From: Ruminococcus sp.
GTDB lineage: Bacteria > Bacillota > Clostridia > Oscillospirales > Ruminococcaceae
Assembly (NCBI GenBank): GCA_029063695.1
Contig: JAIDNR010000212.1
Coordinates: 1-18,429 of the forward strand
Direction of reading: 5' to 3'
Length of the DNA stretch: 18,429 nucleotides
A program made the translations under genes and the position numbers. This document shows positions 1 to 6,246 of this stretch, piece after piece (position 1 is the stretch's first letter; each line of letters begins with the position of its first letter). The notes below the pieces were generated by a model, which did not search any database, was not told the DNA's origin, and saw only the letters and a program-made list of their open reading frames with translations.

Positions 1-1
1 A

Positions 2-484
2 TTGAAAGATAAGGCAATAGAATTCAGACAAGAATTTTTCGATAATGAAGAAATGATAATCAATGGAAGCGAATTGCTTGATAAAACTGAAAGCTATGAT
101 GATTGGCTTAAAGCAGTAACGGATAACGCCAAAGAAGAAACTGTCAATCCAGATTGGGTTGTAACAGATACATATTTTGCCCTTGATGAAACCGATAGTA
201 TAGTCGGAATTATAGATTTAAGGCACACATTAAATGGCTTTCTAAGGGATTTCGGGAATTGTGGATATAGTGTGCGTCCGACTGAAAGAAGAAAAGGATA
301 TGCAACAGAAATGCTTCGTCAAATTTTACTTATTGCCCATAATATTGCTTTAAGTGAATTGCATTTATCAGTAGAAAGAAATAACGAGCCGTCAATAAAA
401 ACAATTCTAAAAAATGGCGGCACATATGAGCGTAGCTTTGAATTTAAGGGAGAACAAGCAGATGTCTATAAGATACTACTGTAA
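2..484 (+). CDS. GNAT-family N-acetyltransferase, 5' end cut by the window
   Basis: This is a probable acetyl-CoA-dependent N-acetyltransferase of the GNAT fold; its substrate cannot be told. The visible 160 residues contain the acetyl-CoA pyrophosphate-binding segment RRKGYA (about residues 96-101), preceded by the strand GYSVRPTE and followed by a helix. The downstream ERNNEPSIKTILKNGG is the usual GNAT motif B region. Family members of this type usually carry 10-20 more residues before the QEFFDN segment, so the TTG at position 2 is more likely an internal Leu codon than a start, and the gene continues to the left of the window. It ends in TAA 64 nt before the next gene on the same strand. 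The family assignment is from motif recognition; the substrate is unknown. Confidence 0.8.
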   Translation: MKDKAIEFRQEFFDNEEMIINGSELLDKTESYDDWLKAVTDNAKEETVNPDWVVTDTYFALDETDSIVGIIDLRHTLNGFLRDFGNCGYSVRPTERRKGYATEMLRQILLIAHNIALSELHLSVERNNEPSIKTILKNGGTYERSFEFKGEQADVYKILL

Positions 485-548
485 ATTCTTATTTATCACT
501 GTTTTAACTATTTAATTTAGAAATTTACATGGCAAAAGGAGATTATAT

Positions 549-863
549 ATGAAGAAAAAAACTGCTTTGCTTTGTATGCTGGCATTTATTCTGGTACTAT
601 CAGGCTGTTCTTCAGGTCAGGAACAGAGTTTTACGTCTCCTTCGGGCAATATACAGATAATTGTAAAATATGATTTTGTAAGCCGTCCCACAGTTTATAA
701 AAAAAGTTCTCCGTTTAATCAGAAAGTATGGAGTTATGAGGGTCCCGGTTTTACAGAAACAGTTTATTTTCAGGAAGAATGGATATCTGAAAACGAATTT
801 ATGTTCAGATACGATGATAAAAATGACGAATATGATGAAGAATTTCTGATTTCTGTCGAATGA
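549..863 (+). CDS. small lipoprotein of unknown function
   Basis: A 104-residue protein with a lipoprotein signal peptide: a KKK N-region, a hydrophobic core, and lipobox LSGC with the lipidated Cys at residue 20. The mature part (about 85 residues) is rich in aromatic and acidic residues and probably beta-stranded. The motifs SPSGNIQIIVKYDFVSRP and WISENEFMFRYDD resemble small extracytoplasmic domains that begin with a 'SPDGK'-like strand, but I cannot name a family with confidence. A strong ribosome binding site (AAAGGAG, 536-542) lies just before the ATG. The gene converges on the mazF-like gene, with a hairpin between them. It is expected on the outer face of the cytoplasmic membrane; its role is unknown. 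Confidence 0.75.
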   Translation: MKKKTALLCMLAFILVLSGCSSGQEQSFTSPSGNIQIIVKYDFVSRPTVYKKSSPFNQKVWSYEGPGFTETVYFQEEWISENEFMFRYDDKNDEYDEEFLISVE

Positions 864-905
864 TATATAACTTCTTATTTATTGCAATTATTATACTGTA
901 AACTT

Positions 906-945
906 TTAACGGTCAGCCGAATTTACAGCCAACCGTTAACTTTTT
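906..945 (+). terminator. rho-independent terminator between convergent genes
   Basis: A perfect 8-bp inverted repeat, TTAACGGT (906-913) with ACCGTTAA (932-939), encloses an 18-nt loop and is followed by a CTTTTT tract (940-945). It lies between the small lipoprotein gene (stop at 863) and the stop of the reverse-strand mazF-like gene at 946. The T-run favours termination of the forward transcript. The hairpin may also slow the reverse one, though the T-run on that side is weak. Confidence 0.6.
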
Positions 946-1293
946 CTATAATTCAAGTCCGAAACTTACTGATAATGCCGTATTCACTTTATCCATTGAG
1001 TTCAAATCGAGTTCGCCCATTTTATCTTTAAGACGCTTTTTATCAATGGTTCTTATCTGTTCCAGAAGAACTATGCTGTCTTTGGCAAGTCCACATTTGT
1101 CGGCTTCTACTTCAATATGTGTAGGTAGGTGATTTTTTGCTTTCTGACTTGTTATTGCCGCCGCTATTACAGTGGGGCTGTACTTGTTGCCGACATCGTT
1201 CTGAACTATAAGTACCGGTCTGATTCCGCCCTGCTCAGAACCGACAACAGGGCTGAGATCGGCATAGTATATTTCTCCTCGTTTGACTGACAT
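946..1293 (-). CDS. ndoA: MazF/EndoA-type mRNA interferase toxin, apparently solitary
   Basis: A 115-residue PemK/MazF-family endoribonuclease, close in length and sequence pattern to Bacillus subtilis EndoA (NdoA), which cuts mRNA at specific short sites. The N-terminal signature KRGEIYYADLSPVVGSEQGG runs into RPVLIVQND, and ITSQ and LLEQIRTIDKKRL follow. Arg25 and Thr48 occupy the positions known as catalytic in MazF and EndoA. The ribosome binding site on the reverse strand is AAAGGAG, about 7 nt before the ATG. In Bacillus the antitoxin gene lies directly upstream, but no ORF of antitoxin size is visible in the roughly 240 nt upstream here. It is therefore either an orphan with a distant antitoxin or is controlled in another way. 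The family call is secure; toxicity and cleavage site are inferred. Confidence 0.92.
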   Translation of the reverse strand: MSVKRGEIYYADLSPVVGSEQGGIRPVLIVQNDVGNKYSPTVIAAAITSQKAKNHLPTHIEVEADKCGLAKDSIVLLEQIRTIDKKRLKDKMGELDLNSMDKVNTALSVSFGLEL

Positions 1294-1392
1294 TGTATTC
1301 AGCTCCTTTATTTATGAGATTTTCTGATTATATTATTGCACATATTGGCATGATTATACAGTCTCCGATTATTATATGATTTTTTGATGTAG

Positions 1393-1429
1393 TCTGTTAA
1401 TGTTATAAATTATCAATATTATTAACAGA
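1393..1429. repeat. 9-bp inverted repeat in divergent intergenic region
   Basis: TCTGTTAAT (1393-1401) is the exact reverse complement of ATTAACAGA (1421-1429), separated by 19 nt. It lies between the divergent mazF-like and lipoprotein genes, about 100 nt upstream of the toxin start and 54 nt upstream of the forward -35. There is no T-tract after it, so it is not an obvious terminator. It could be a binding site for a dimeric regulator or chance symmetry in A+T-rich DNA. Confidence 0.3.
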
Positions 1430-1482
1430 TATTGTCAGTTTTGTTTATTATATAGAAAAATTTTCAAATTCTTATAAAATAC

Positions 1483-1511
1483 TTGAAAAGAAAATGAAAA
1501 AAAGGTATAAT
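1483..1511 (+). promoter_or_regulatory. sigma-A-type promoter of the two-repeat lipoprotein gene
   Basis: TTGAAA (1483-1488) and a perfect TATAAT (1506-1511) are separated by 17 nt, the optimal spacing. Transcription would start near 1518, giving a short leader that contains the ribosome binding site GTGGAGG at 1532-1538 before the ATG at 1547. Confidence 0.75.
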
Positions 1512-1546
1512 TATAATGCAAAAAAGGAAAAGTGGAGGTTTTTTAT

Positions 1547-2659
1547 ATGAATAAGAAAGTATTATGTGGTATTTTGGCAATTGGTGTAATGACTGCTCTT
1601 ACGGGTTGTGGTAAGGAAAATGTTGACATTTCAGCTAAGGCGGATATTCTGTTCAACGGATATAACGGTTACGGAAAAGCAACAATTTCAGAGGGAAGCT
1701 GGGTACGTGATATTGAAACACAGTTCTGTACTGATATGTCACTTATAGAACTCGGACTCCTTGAGGAAACTCTGGACGATGCGGTTGAATATACTCTTTC
1801 ACCATCTGAAAATCTTTCAAACGGCGATGAAGTTGTTCTTACTATTGAAGTTGACAATACAGCTCTTGAAAAGTATGATTTCAAATTGTCAGGCGGTACA
1901 AAGACTTATACAGTCAGCGGACTTGACGAAATAGAATCGTTTGACCCGTTTGAAGGCGTTGCAGTCAATTTCGGTGGAATGTCACCTAACGGAACAGCAA
2001 GTATCAATACTTCTGATGTGAAAAGCGATATAAGTCTCAACTATACACTTGATAAGAGTTCTGGTCTTAAGAACGGCGATGAAGTTACTGTAAGTATAAG
2101 CTCATACGGCGGAAGCGATGTTGAGGAATATTGTCTCAGTAACGGAAAAATTCCAACAGCTACAGAAAAGACTTTCACAGTCAGCGGTTTAGCTTCGTAT
2201 GCACAGGCAATAAGCGATATACCTGATGATATGCTTGCGAAAATGGATAGTCAATCACAAGATACACTTAATGCTCATGTAGCATCTTCTTTCGGAGAAA
2301 CTGAAAAACTGCAAGGTGTTGATTTTCTGGGATATTACTTCCTGAAAACAAAGGAAGGTTTTGAATCTGTAACGCCAATTAACTATCTTTATCTTGTATA
2401 TGCGGTAAAAGTAAAGATTGAACGAGATGATGAAACTTGTGATGTAACATACTACCATTTTTCACGTTATGACAGTATAGTTATTCTTGAGGACGGAACT
2501 TGTTCAGTGGATTTGAGTTCAGCACATATTTCAAGCAATATCTATAAGCCTGGTTTCAAAAGCTATTATTATTATGGTTATGGAGATTTGGACAGTATGT
2601 TCAATGATTGTGTAACGTCTAAAATTGACAAATATACTTATGAAAATACTGTCAAATAA
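1547..2659 (+). CDS. lipoprotein with two tandem extracytoplasmic repeats
   Basis: A 370-residue exported lipoprotein with lipobox LTGC (Cys21). The mature part begins with two homologous beta-rich modules at about residues 30-125 and 138-215. Each opens with a G-x-N/P-G-x-A/T-A motif (NGYNGYGKA; GGMSPNGTA), passes through L-x-NGDEV, and closes with TYTVSGL or TFTVSGL. Such modules recur in Firmicutes surface proteins, often with TcaA-like architecture. The C-terminal 150 residues form a separate, unrecognised domain ending in a Tyr-rich stretch. The ATG at 1547 is chosen because GTGGAGG (1532-1538) is spaced correctly for it; the in-frame GTG at 1532 is part of that ribosome binding site. 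It has its own promoter and is probably monocistronic. Function is unknown; a cell-envelope role is inferred from the export signal and repeats. Confidence 0.8.
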   Translation: MNKKVLCGILAIGVMTALTGCGKENVDISAKADILFNGYNGYGKATISEGSWVRDIETQFCTDMSLIELGLLEETLDDAVEYTLSPSENLSNGDEVVLTIEVDNTALEKYDFKLSGGTKTYTVSGLDEIESFDPFEGVAVNFGGMSPNGTASINTSDVKSDISLNYTLDKSSGLKNGDEVTVSISSYGGSDVEEYCLSNGKIPTATEKTFTVSGLASYAQAISDIPDDMLAKMDSQSQDTLNAHVASSFGETEKLQGVDFLGYYFLKTKEGFESVTPINYLYLVYAVKVKIERDDETCDVTYYHFSRYDSIVILEDGTCSVDLSSAHISSNIYKPGFKSYYYYGYGDLDSMFNDCVTSKIDKYTYENTVK

Positions 2660-2697
2660 TGTTTCAGGCGGTTAACAGTCTAAATTAAACAGGAAAA

Positions 2698-2762
2698 AAG
2701 CGGTGTTATATTTTATGTAATTTTGTGTGAATTTACGATTTTACAGAAAATTAACGCCGTTT
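2698..2762 (+). terminator. possible terminator with imperfect long-loop stem
   Basis: AAGCGGTGTTA (2698-2708) can pair with TAACGCCGTTT (2752-2762) through 11 pairs including two G-T wobbles, around a loop of about 43 nt that may fold further. It sits between the two-repeat lipoprotein gene and the promoter of the dehydrogenase gene. The loop is large and the following T-run is interrupted, so this is only a candidate. Confidence 0.35.
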
Positions 2763-2765
2763 CTC

Positions 2766-2793
2766 TTGCTATTTTCTGTTATTATGATATAAT
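2766..2793 (+). promoter_or_regulatory. sigma-A-type promoter with extended -10 before the dehydrogenase gene
   Basis: TTGCTA (2766-2771) is followed after 16 nt by a perfect TATAAT (2788-2793), and a TG at 2785-2786 gives an extended -10 (TGATATAAT). The leader to the ATG at 2841 is about 40 nt and holds the ribosome binding site GGAGG near 2829-2833. Confidence 0.7.
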
Positions 2794-2840
2794 ATAAAAT
2801 ACAATACTATAAAATATAAATCACAAGCGGAGGTTTTTTT

Positions 2841-3788
2841 ATGGCAAACAGTAAAGGCGGAAAGAAGATTACTATTCTCGGTGCGGGAAATGTCGGTGCA
2901 ACGTGTGCATATACTTTTGCAGTTGCAGGAACTTGCTCTGATATTGTCCTTATTGATATAAATAAAGAAAAAGCAAAGGGCGAGGCTATGGATATTCGTC
3001 AGGGCGTTTCATTCAGCCATAATGTTGAAGTCTTTGACGGAAATTATGACGATGCGGCAGGCTCTGATGTTGTTGTCGTTACGCTCGGTCTTGCACGTAA
3101 GCCCGGACAGACAAGACTTGATTTGGCTCAGGCAAATGTAAATATTATCAAGGAAGTTATGCCGAAAATAGCTAAGGCTGCTCCTGAGGCTATCTATGTT
3201 ATTGTGAGCAATCCTGTTGATATTATTACTTATGCTATTCTTAAATGCACAAATCTGAAGCCTTCACAGGTTATCGGTTCGGGTACTGCTCTTGATACTT
3301 CACGTCTGCGTTCAAGTATTGCAGACCATCTTGATATAAGCCCGAACAGTGTTCATGCCTATGTTTTCGGCGAACACGGCGATACTTCCATGATTCCGTG
3401 GTCTATCACAAATATTGCGGGAAGTTCTATGGAAGAATACTGTGCTGAACAGTCCCACACTGAAATTGATAAAGATGAAATTATTCTTGAGGTACGCAAG
3501 GCTGGCGGTGAGGTTATCAAGCGTAAGGGTGCTACTTTCTATGCTATCTCTCTTACTGTGAATAAAATCTGTGATGATATTCTCAGAGATGCCAATAATA
3601 TCAGAACCGTTTCAACTCTTATAAGCGGCAGATACGGCATCAATGATGTTTGTCTCAGCTTACCTGCTGTTATTGGTGGTCATGGTATTGAAAAGGAAGT
3701 TGCTCCTGCTCTTACAGATGAGGAAGTCGCTAAACTTCATGCAAGTGCTGAGGCTCTTAAAAAGGTCATCAACAGTCTTGAATTTTAA
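2841..3788 (+). CDS. L-lactate/malate dehydrogenase family enzyme with Arg at the specificity position
   Basis: A 315-residue cytoplasmic NAD-dependent 2-hydroxyacid dehydrogenase of the LDH/MDH superfamily. Visible features are the Rossmann loop GAGNVGAT (from Gly14), the mobile loop LARKPGQTR (Arg86, Arg92), the Asp152/Arg155 pair in ALDTSR, and catalytic His179 in GEHGDT. The overall pattern (LDTSRLR, VHAYVFGEHGDTSMIPWS) is L-LDH-like. However, the residue before KPG, Gln102 in the Bacillus stearothermophilus LDH numbering, is Arg here. In that enzyme Q102R is the classic change that shifts substrate preference from pyruvate to oxaloacetate. It may therefore reduce oxaloacetate to malate, or it may be one of the LDH subfamilies with variation at this site. 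Translation starts at an ATG behind GGAGG, and the gene has its own promoter. A ldh or mdh symbol is withheld because the sequence does not settle the substrate. Confidence 0.9.
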   Translation: MANSKGGKKITILGAGNVGATCAYTFAVAGTCSDIVLIDINKEKAKGEAMDIRQGVSFSHNVEVFDGNYDDAAGSDVVVVTLGLARKPGQTRLDLAQANVNIIKEVMPKIAKAAPEAIYVIVSNPVDIITYAILKCTNLKPSQVIGSGTALDTSRLRSSIADHLDISPNSVHAYVFGEHGDTSMIPWSITNIAGSSMEEYCAEQSHTEIDKDEIILEVRKAGGEVIKRKGATFYAISLTVNKICDDILRDANNIRTVSTLISGRYGINDVCLSLPAVIGGHGIEKEVAPALTDEEVAKLHASAEALKKVINSLEF

Positions 3789-3819
3789 CTGACTGATAAA
3801 TGATAACCGGTACTGTATT

Positions 3820-4467
3820 ATGAAAAAGAAATTTGCTGTTTTGATGTCGCTTTGTTTTATCTACCTACTTTGTTCATGTGGAGATGTAAAGGATACAGGT
3901 ACACCTCTAGGAGAAACAAGCGTGTCTATTGAATCGCTTATAGGCTCAACTGAGGAAATATCTTATGAATCCCTTCTTGATGAGGAAATGTTTCAATTTT
4001 CCTTTGAGAATTATACTGATTCTGAAAATCCTTTAATGCTTGAGAGCGGAACTTATGAAGATGCTGTTGTTGTAAAGCCTTTTAAGTCCGTGCTTGTAAA
4101 TGATACGGAAGTTGTTGCTCCGCTTAATGTATGGCAGTTCCCTGTCGTTCATGATGATGAATATATAGGTTTCATAAACTACGATATGCGTTATCCTGAG
4201 TACGGAAATTCTAATTTTTATGGTGGTGAGGGTATTGCTTCCAATCTCAATGATGCTCTCAAAAAAGGTAGTATCGCTGTTTTTGATACAAGTAACGGCA
4301 CATACGGTATTTATGAGGACAATACAACTGTTAATATTACAGATGGTATTCTTATAGTAGAAAGAACTCCGTATGATGGAACACTTACATTTGATGATAT
4401 AAATCAGGGATATAACCTGATAACGTCAGATTCAGTAAAAGACATAATATATCCAGCTACAGAATAA
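3820..4467 (+). CDS. lipoprotein of unknown function
   Basis: A 215-residue exported protein beginning MKKKFAVL with a hydrophobic core and a lipobox-like LCSC (Cys20). Cys at the -2 position is unusual, but the pattern is otherwise acceptable. The mature part is acidic (SIESLIGSTEEISYESLLDEE) and then probably beta-rich, with Gly- and Tyr-rich segments in the second half. I recognise no family. It begins 31 nt after the dehydrogenase stop with no terminator between, so it may be read from the same promoter. No good ribosome binding site is visible, which suggests weak translation. A long inverted repeat follows the stop. It probably sits on the outer face of the membrane. Confidence 0.65.
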   Translation: MKKKFAVLMSLCFIYLLCSCGDVKDTGTPLGETSVSIESLIGSTEEISYESLLDEEMFQFSFENYTDSENPLMLESGTYEDAVVVKPFKSVLVNDTEVVAPLNVWQFPVVHDDEYIGFINYDMRYPEYGNSNFYGGEGIASNLNDALKKGSIAVFDTSNGTYGIYEDNTTVNITDGILIVERTPYDGTLTFDDINQGYNLITSDSVKDIIYPATE

Positions 4468-4483
4468 TAACTTAAAATACAAT

Positions 4484-4538
4484 ATAATTGATAATCAACT
4501 GCTGTTATGTATTTTTTGTTGATTATCAATTATTTTTT
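4484..4538 (+). terminator. long perfect inverted repeat with T-run before hydF
   Basis: A perfect 16-bp inverted repeat (4484-4499 with 4518-4533; core AATTGATAATCAAC) surrounds an 18-nt loop that itself contains a T-run (4512-4517), and is followed by TTTTTT at 4533-4538. It is placed where the dehydrogenase-lipoprotein transcript should end. The stem is low in G+C, so it could instead be an operator or an attenuator for hydF, whose ribosome binding site AAGGAG (4541-4546) comes 2 nt later. Confidence 0.55.
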
Positions 4539-4554
4539 ATAAGGAGTGTTTTTT

Positions 4555-5751
4555 ATGACTTTGAATGATACACCTTCGGGTGAAAGAATACACATCGGTT
4601 TTTTCGGTATGAGAAATGCAGGAAAGTCAAGTCTTGTCAATGCTGTTACTGGGCAGGAACTTGCTGTCGTTTCTGATATAAAGGGTACTACAACAGACCC
4701 TGTTTATAAGGCTATGGAACTTCTTCCGCTCGGTGCTGTGCAGATTATTGATACGCCAGGCTTTGATGATGTGGGTGAACTCGGCGAAATGAGAGTGAAA
4801 AAAACCCGTCAGATTCTCGCAAAAACCGATATTGCCGTACTCGTTGCTGATATTACCCGTGAACTTTCGGAATGCGACAAGGATTTGATAAATCTTTTCA
4901 AGGAACGTGACATTCCTTATATCATCGCTTACAATAAGGCTGATTTGTCCGCAAAGTCTTTTAATTCCAAAAATGAAATAGCTGTCAGTGCGAAAAATAA
5001 GACGAATATTTTTGAGCTGAAAGAGAAAATCGCTTCTTTTGCAGGTAAACAGAATACAGAAAAAAGAATTGTCGGCGATTTGATTGATAAAAATGACCTG
5101 CTTGTGCTTGTTACTCCTATTGATGAGGCTGCTCCTAAAGGTCGTATGATTCTGCCTCAGGTACAGACTCTCAGGGATATTCTTGATTCAAATGCTATGG
5201 CGGTCTTTACTACAGAATATGAACTTGCTGAAACCCTGAATAAACTTGCATATCCGCCGAAAATGGTCATTACTGACAGTCAGGCTTTTGCTGTGGTCAA
5301 TAAAATAGTACCCGAAAATGTTCCTCTCACTTCTTTTTCTATCCTTATGGCAAGGTACAAGGGATTCCTCGAAACTGCCGTGAAAGGTGCGGCGGCTATA
5401 AAATCTCTTGAATCAGGTGCAAAAATACTGATTTCCGAGGGTTGTACTCATCACAGACAATGCGGTGACATCGGCAGTGTGAAACTTCCTGCACTTCTCA
5501 GAAAGTTCACTGGAAAAGAGTTTGATATTGAATTGTCGTCAGGTCGTGATTTCCCTGATGATTTATCAGGATACGGCCTTGTTATTCACTGCGGTGCGTG
5601 TATGCTCAATGAAAAAGAAATGACTTACCGCCGTAAATCAGCCGAAATGCAGAATGTGCCTTTCACGAATTATGGTATTGCAATTGCTTACATGAATGGC
5701 ATTCTCAGACGTACTATAGGTATTTTTCCAGATTTAACGGAGATTATATAA
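4555..5751 (+). CDS. hydF: [FeFe]-hydrogenase H-cluster maturation GTPase HydF
   Basis: A 398-residue HydF, the scaffold and GTPase that receives the 2Fe subcluster precursor from HydE and HydG and delivers it to apo-[FeFe]-hydrogenase. The N-terminal G domain has the P-loop GMRNAGKSS (residues 18-26), a switch I Thr in KGTTTDP, DTPG, and NKAD. A dimerisation domain follows. The C-terminal domain carries the [4Fe-4S] ligand motif C297-T-H299 and, about 45 residues later, H345-C346-G-A-C349, the HydF signature. ATG 4555 is chosen over the in-frame GTG at 4546 because AAGGAG (4541-4546) is spaced 8 nt from it. hydE, hydG and the hydrogenase itself are not in the window. The stop overlaps the start of the next gene (TAATG), implying translational coupling. 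Confidence 0.96.
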   Translation: MTLNDTPSGERIHIGFFGMRNAGKSSLVNAVTGQELAVVSDIKGTTTDPVYKAMELLPLGAVQIIDTPGFDDVGELGEMRVKKTRQILAKTDIAVLVADITRELSECDKDLINLFKERDIPYIIAYNKADLSAKSFNSKNEIAVSAKNKTNIFELKEKIASFAGKQNTEKRIVGDLIDKNDLLVLVTPIDEAAPKGRMILPQVQTLRDILDSNAMAVFTTEYELAETLNKLAYPPKMVITDSQAFAVVNKIVPENVPLTSFSILMARYKGFLETAVKGAAAIKSLESGAKILISEGCTHHRQCGDIGSVKLPALLRKFTGKEFDIELSSGRDFPDDLSGYGLVIHCGACMLNEKEMTYRRKSAEMQNVPFTNYGIAIAYMNGILRRTIGIFPDLTEII

Positions 5752-6158
5752 TGAAAAAAAGATTACCATATATCATTTTACTCGTGCTTATTATTGCTAT
5801 TGAAGTCATTATTGCACTCACTCAGCATGGAAACTGGCTCAGAGATTATGGTGGTGATGTTATTGTCGTCTGGGCTGTCTACTGTCTTGTACAGTCTGTA
5901 CTCGGCGGAAAAAATAATCACTATGTTGTGCATATATGTGTGCTTGCTTTCGCTTTTGTTGTCGAGTTCCTGCAAAAAATTCATATCGTTGATTTAATCG
6001 GTCTCGGTCATATTCAGTTTTTCAGAATACTTATCGGGACAGGCTTTTCCGTTATTGATTTGCTTGCCTATACCATCGGTACGGCAATTGGCTGTGCGGG
6101 AACGCTTTTATATACAAAAATGAATAATATTCATAATAACAGGAATATTTTACAATGA
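5751..6158 (+). CDS. DUF2809-like integral membrane protein
   Basis: A 135-residue protein with about four transmembrane segments (roughly residues 6-26, 36-54, 60-80, 92-120). It matches the pattern I associate with DUF2809: an IE-x-x-IAL segment, a D-YGGD-x-x-VVWAVYCL segment, and a C-terminal DLLAYTIGTAIG. Function is unknown. Its ATG overlaps the hydF stop codon by one base, so it is probably translated by coupling with hydF. Whether it has any role in hydrogenase maturation or is only a passenger cannot be told. The last 40 nt of the gene contain one of the two ARG-box-like palindromes that precede argG. Confidence 0.7.
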   Translation: MKKRLPYIILLVLIIAIEVIIALTQHGNWLRDYGGDVIVVWAVYCLVQSVLGGKNNHYVVHICVLAFAFVVEFLQKIHIVDLIGLGHIQFFRILIGTGFSVIDLLAYTIGTAIGCAGTLLYTKMNNIHNNRNILQ

Positions 6159-6174
6159 AATGAATATTTATTCC
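6120..6174 (+). promoter_or_regulatory. two ARG-box-like operators upstream of argG
   Basis: The ArgR/AhrC consensus is TGAAT, four A/T bases, then ATTCA. At 6161-6174 the sequence TGAATATTTATTCC fits in all but the last base. At 6120-6134 there is a perfect odd palindrome, ATGAATA-A-TATTCAT, with the same half-sites but a spacer one base shorter. Their centres are about 40 bp apart, and the second ends 7 nt before the argG -35. The first lies inside the end of the upstream coding region. Arginine-dependent repression by ArgR is inferred; no argR gene is in the window. Confidence 0.6.
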
Positions 6175-6181
6175 AAAACTA

Positions 6182-6209
6182 TTGACTTTATTTTAAATTA
6201 GTGTATAAT
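6182..6209 (+). promoter_or_regulatory. sigma-A-type promoter of the argG operon
   Basis: TTGACT (6182-6187) and a perfect TATAAT (6204-6209) are separated by 16 nt. Transcription would start near 6216, leaving a leader of about 30 nt with the ribosome binding site GGAGGAG (6234-6240). That leader is too short for a riboswitch or T-box, so control is more likely through the operators just upstream. Confidence 0.75.
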
Positions 6210-6246
6210 AGAATTATCAGAATTTTTTCCTATGGAGGAGATAAAA

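Larger units (their letters stand above)
1294..1546. other. divergent A+T-rich intergenic region
   Basis: This 253-nt gap separates the leftward mazF-like gene from the rightward lipoprotein gene. I find no ORF of antitoxin size on either strand. It holds an inverted repeat at 1393-1429 and the forward promoter at 1483-1511. A TATAAT on the reverse strand (1353-1358) could be the -10 of the mazF-like gene, but no convincing -35 is visible. Confidence 0.6.

Noticed and set aside
2..4. TTG as the start codon of the GNAT gene
   Set aside because: Related proteins have an extra N-terminal segment before QEFFDN, and no upstream sequence is available to show a ribosome binding site. The gene is more likely cut by the window edge.
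4546..4554. Longer hydF start at GTG 4546
   Set aside because: The GTG overlaps the AAGGAG ribosome binding site, which is ideally spaced for ATG 4555.
6232..6246. Longer argG start at ATG 6232
   Set aside because: This ATG overlaps the GGAGGAG ribosome binding site of the ATG at 6247 and has no site of its own.
6210..6246. Riboswitch or T-box leader before argG
   Set aside because: The predicted leader is only about 30 nt and cannot hold such a structure.
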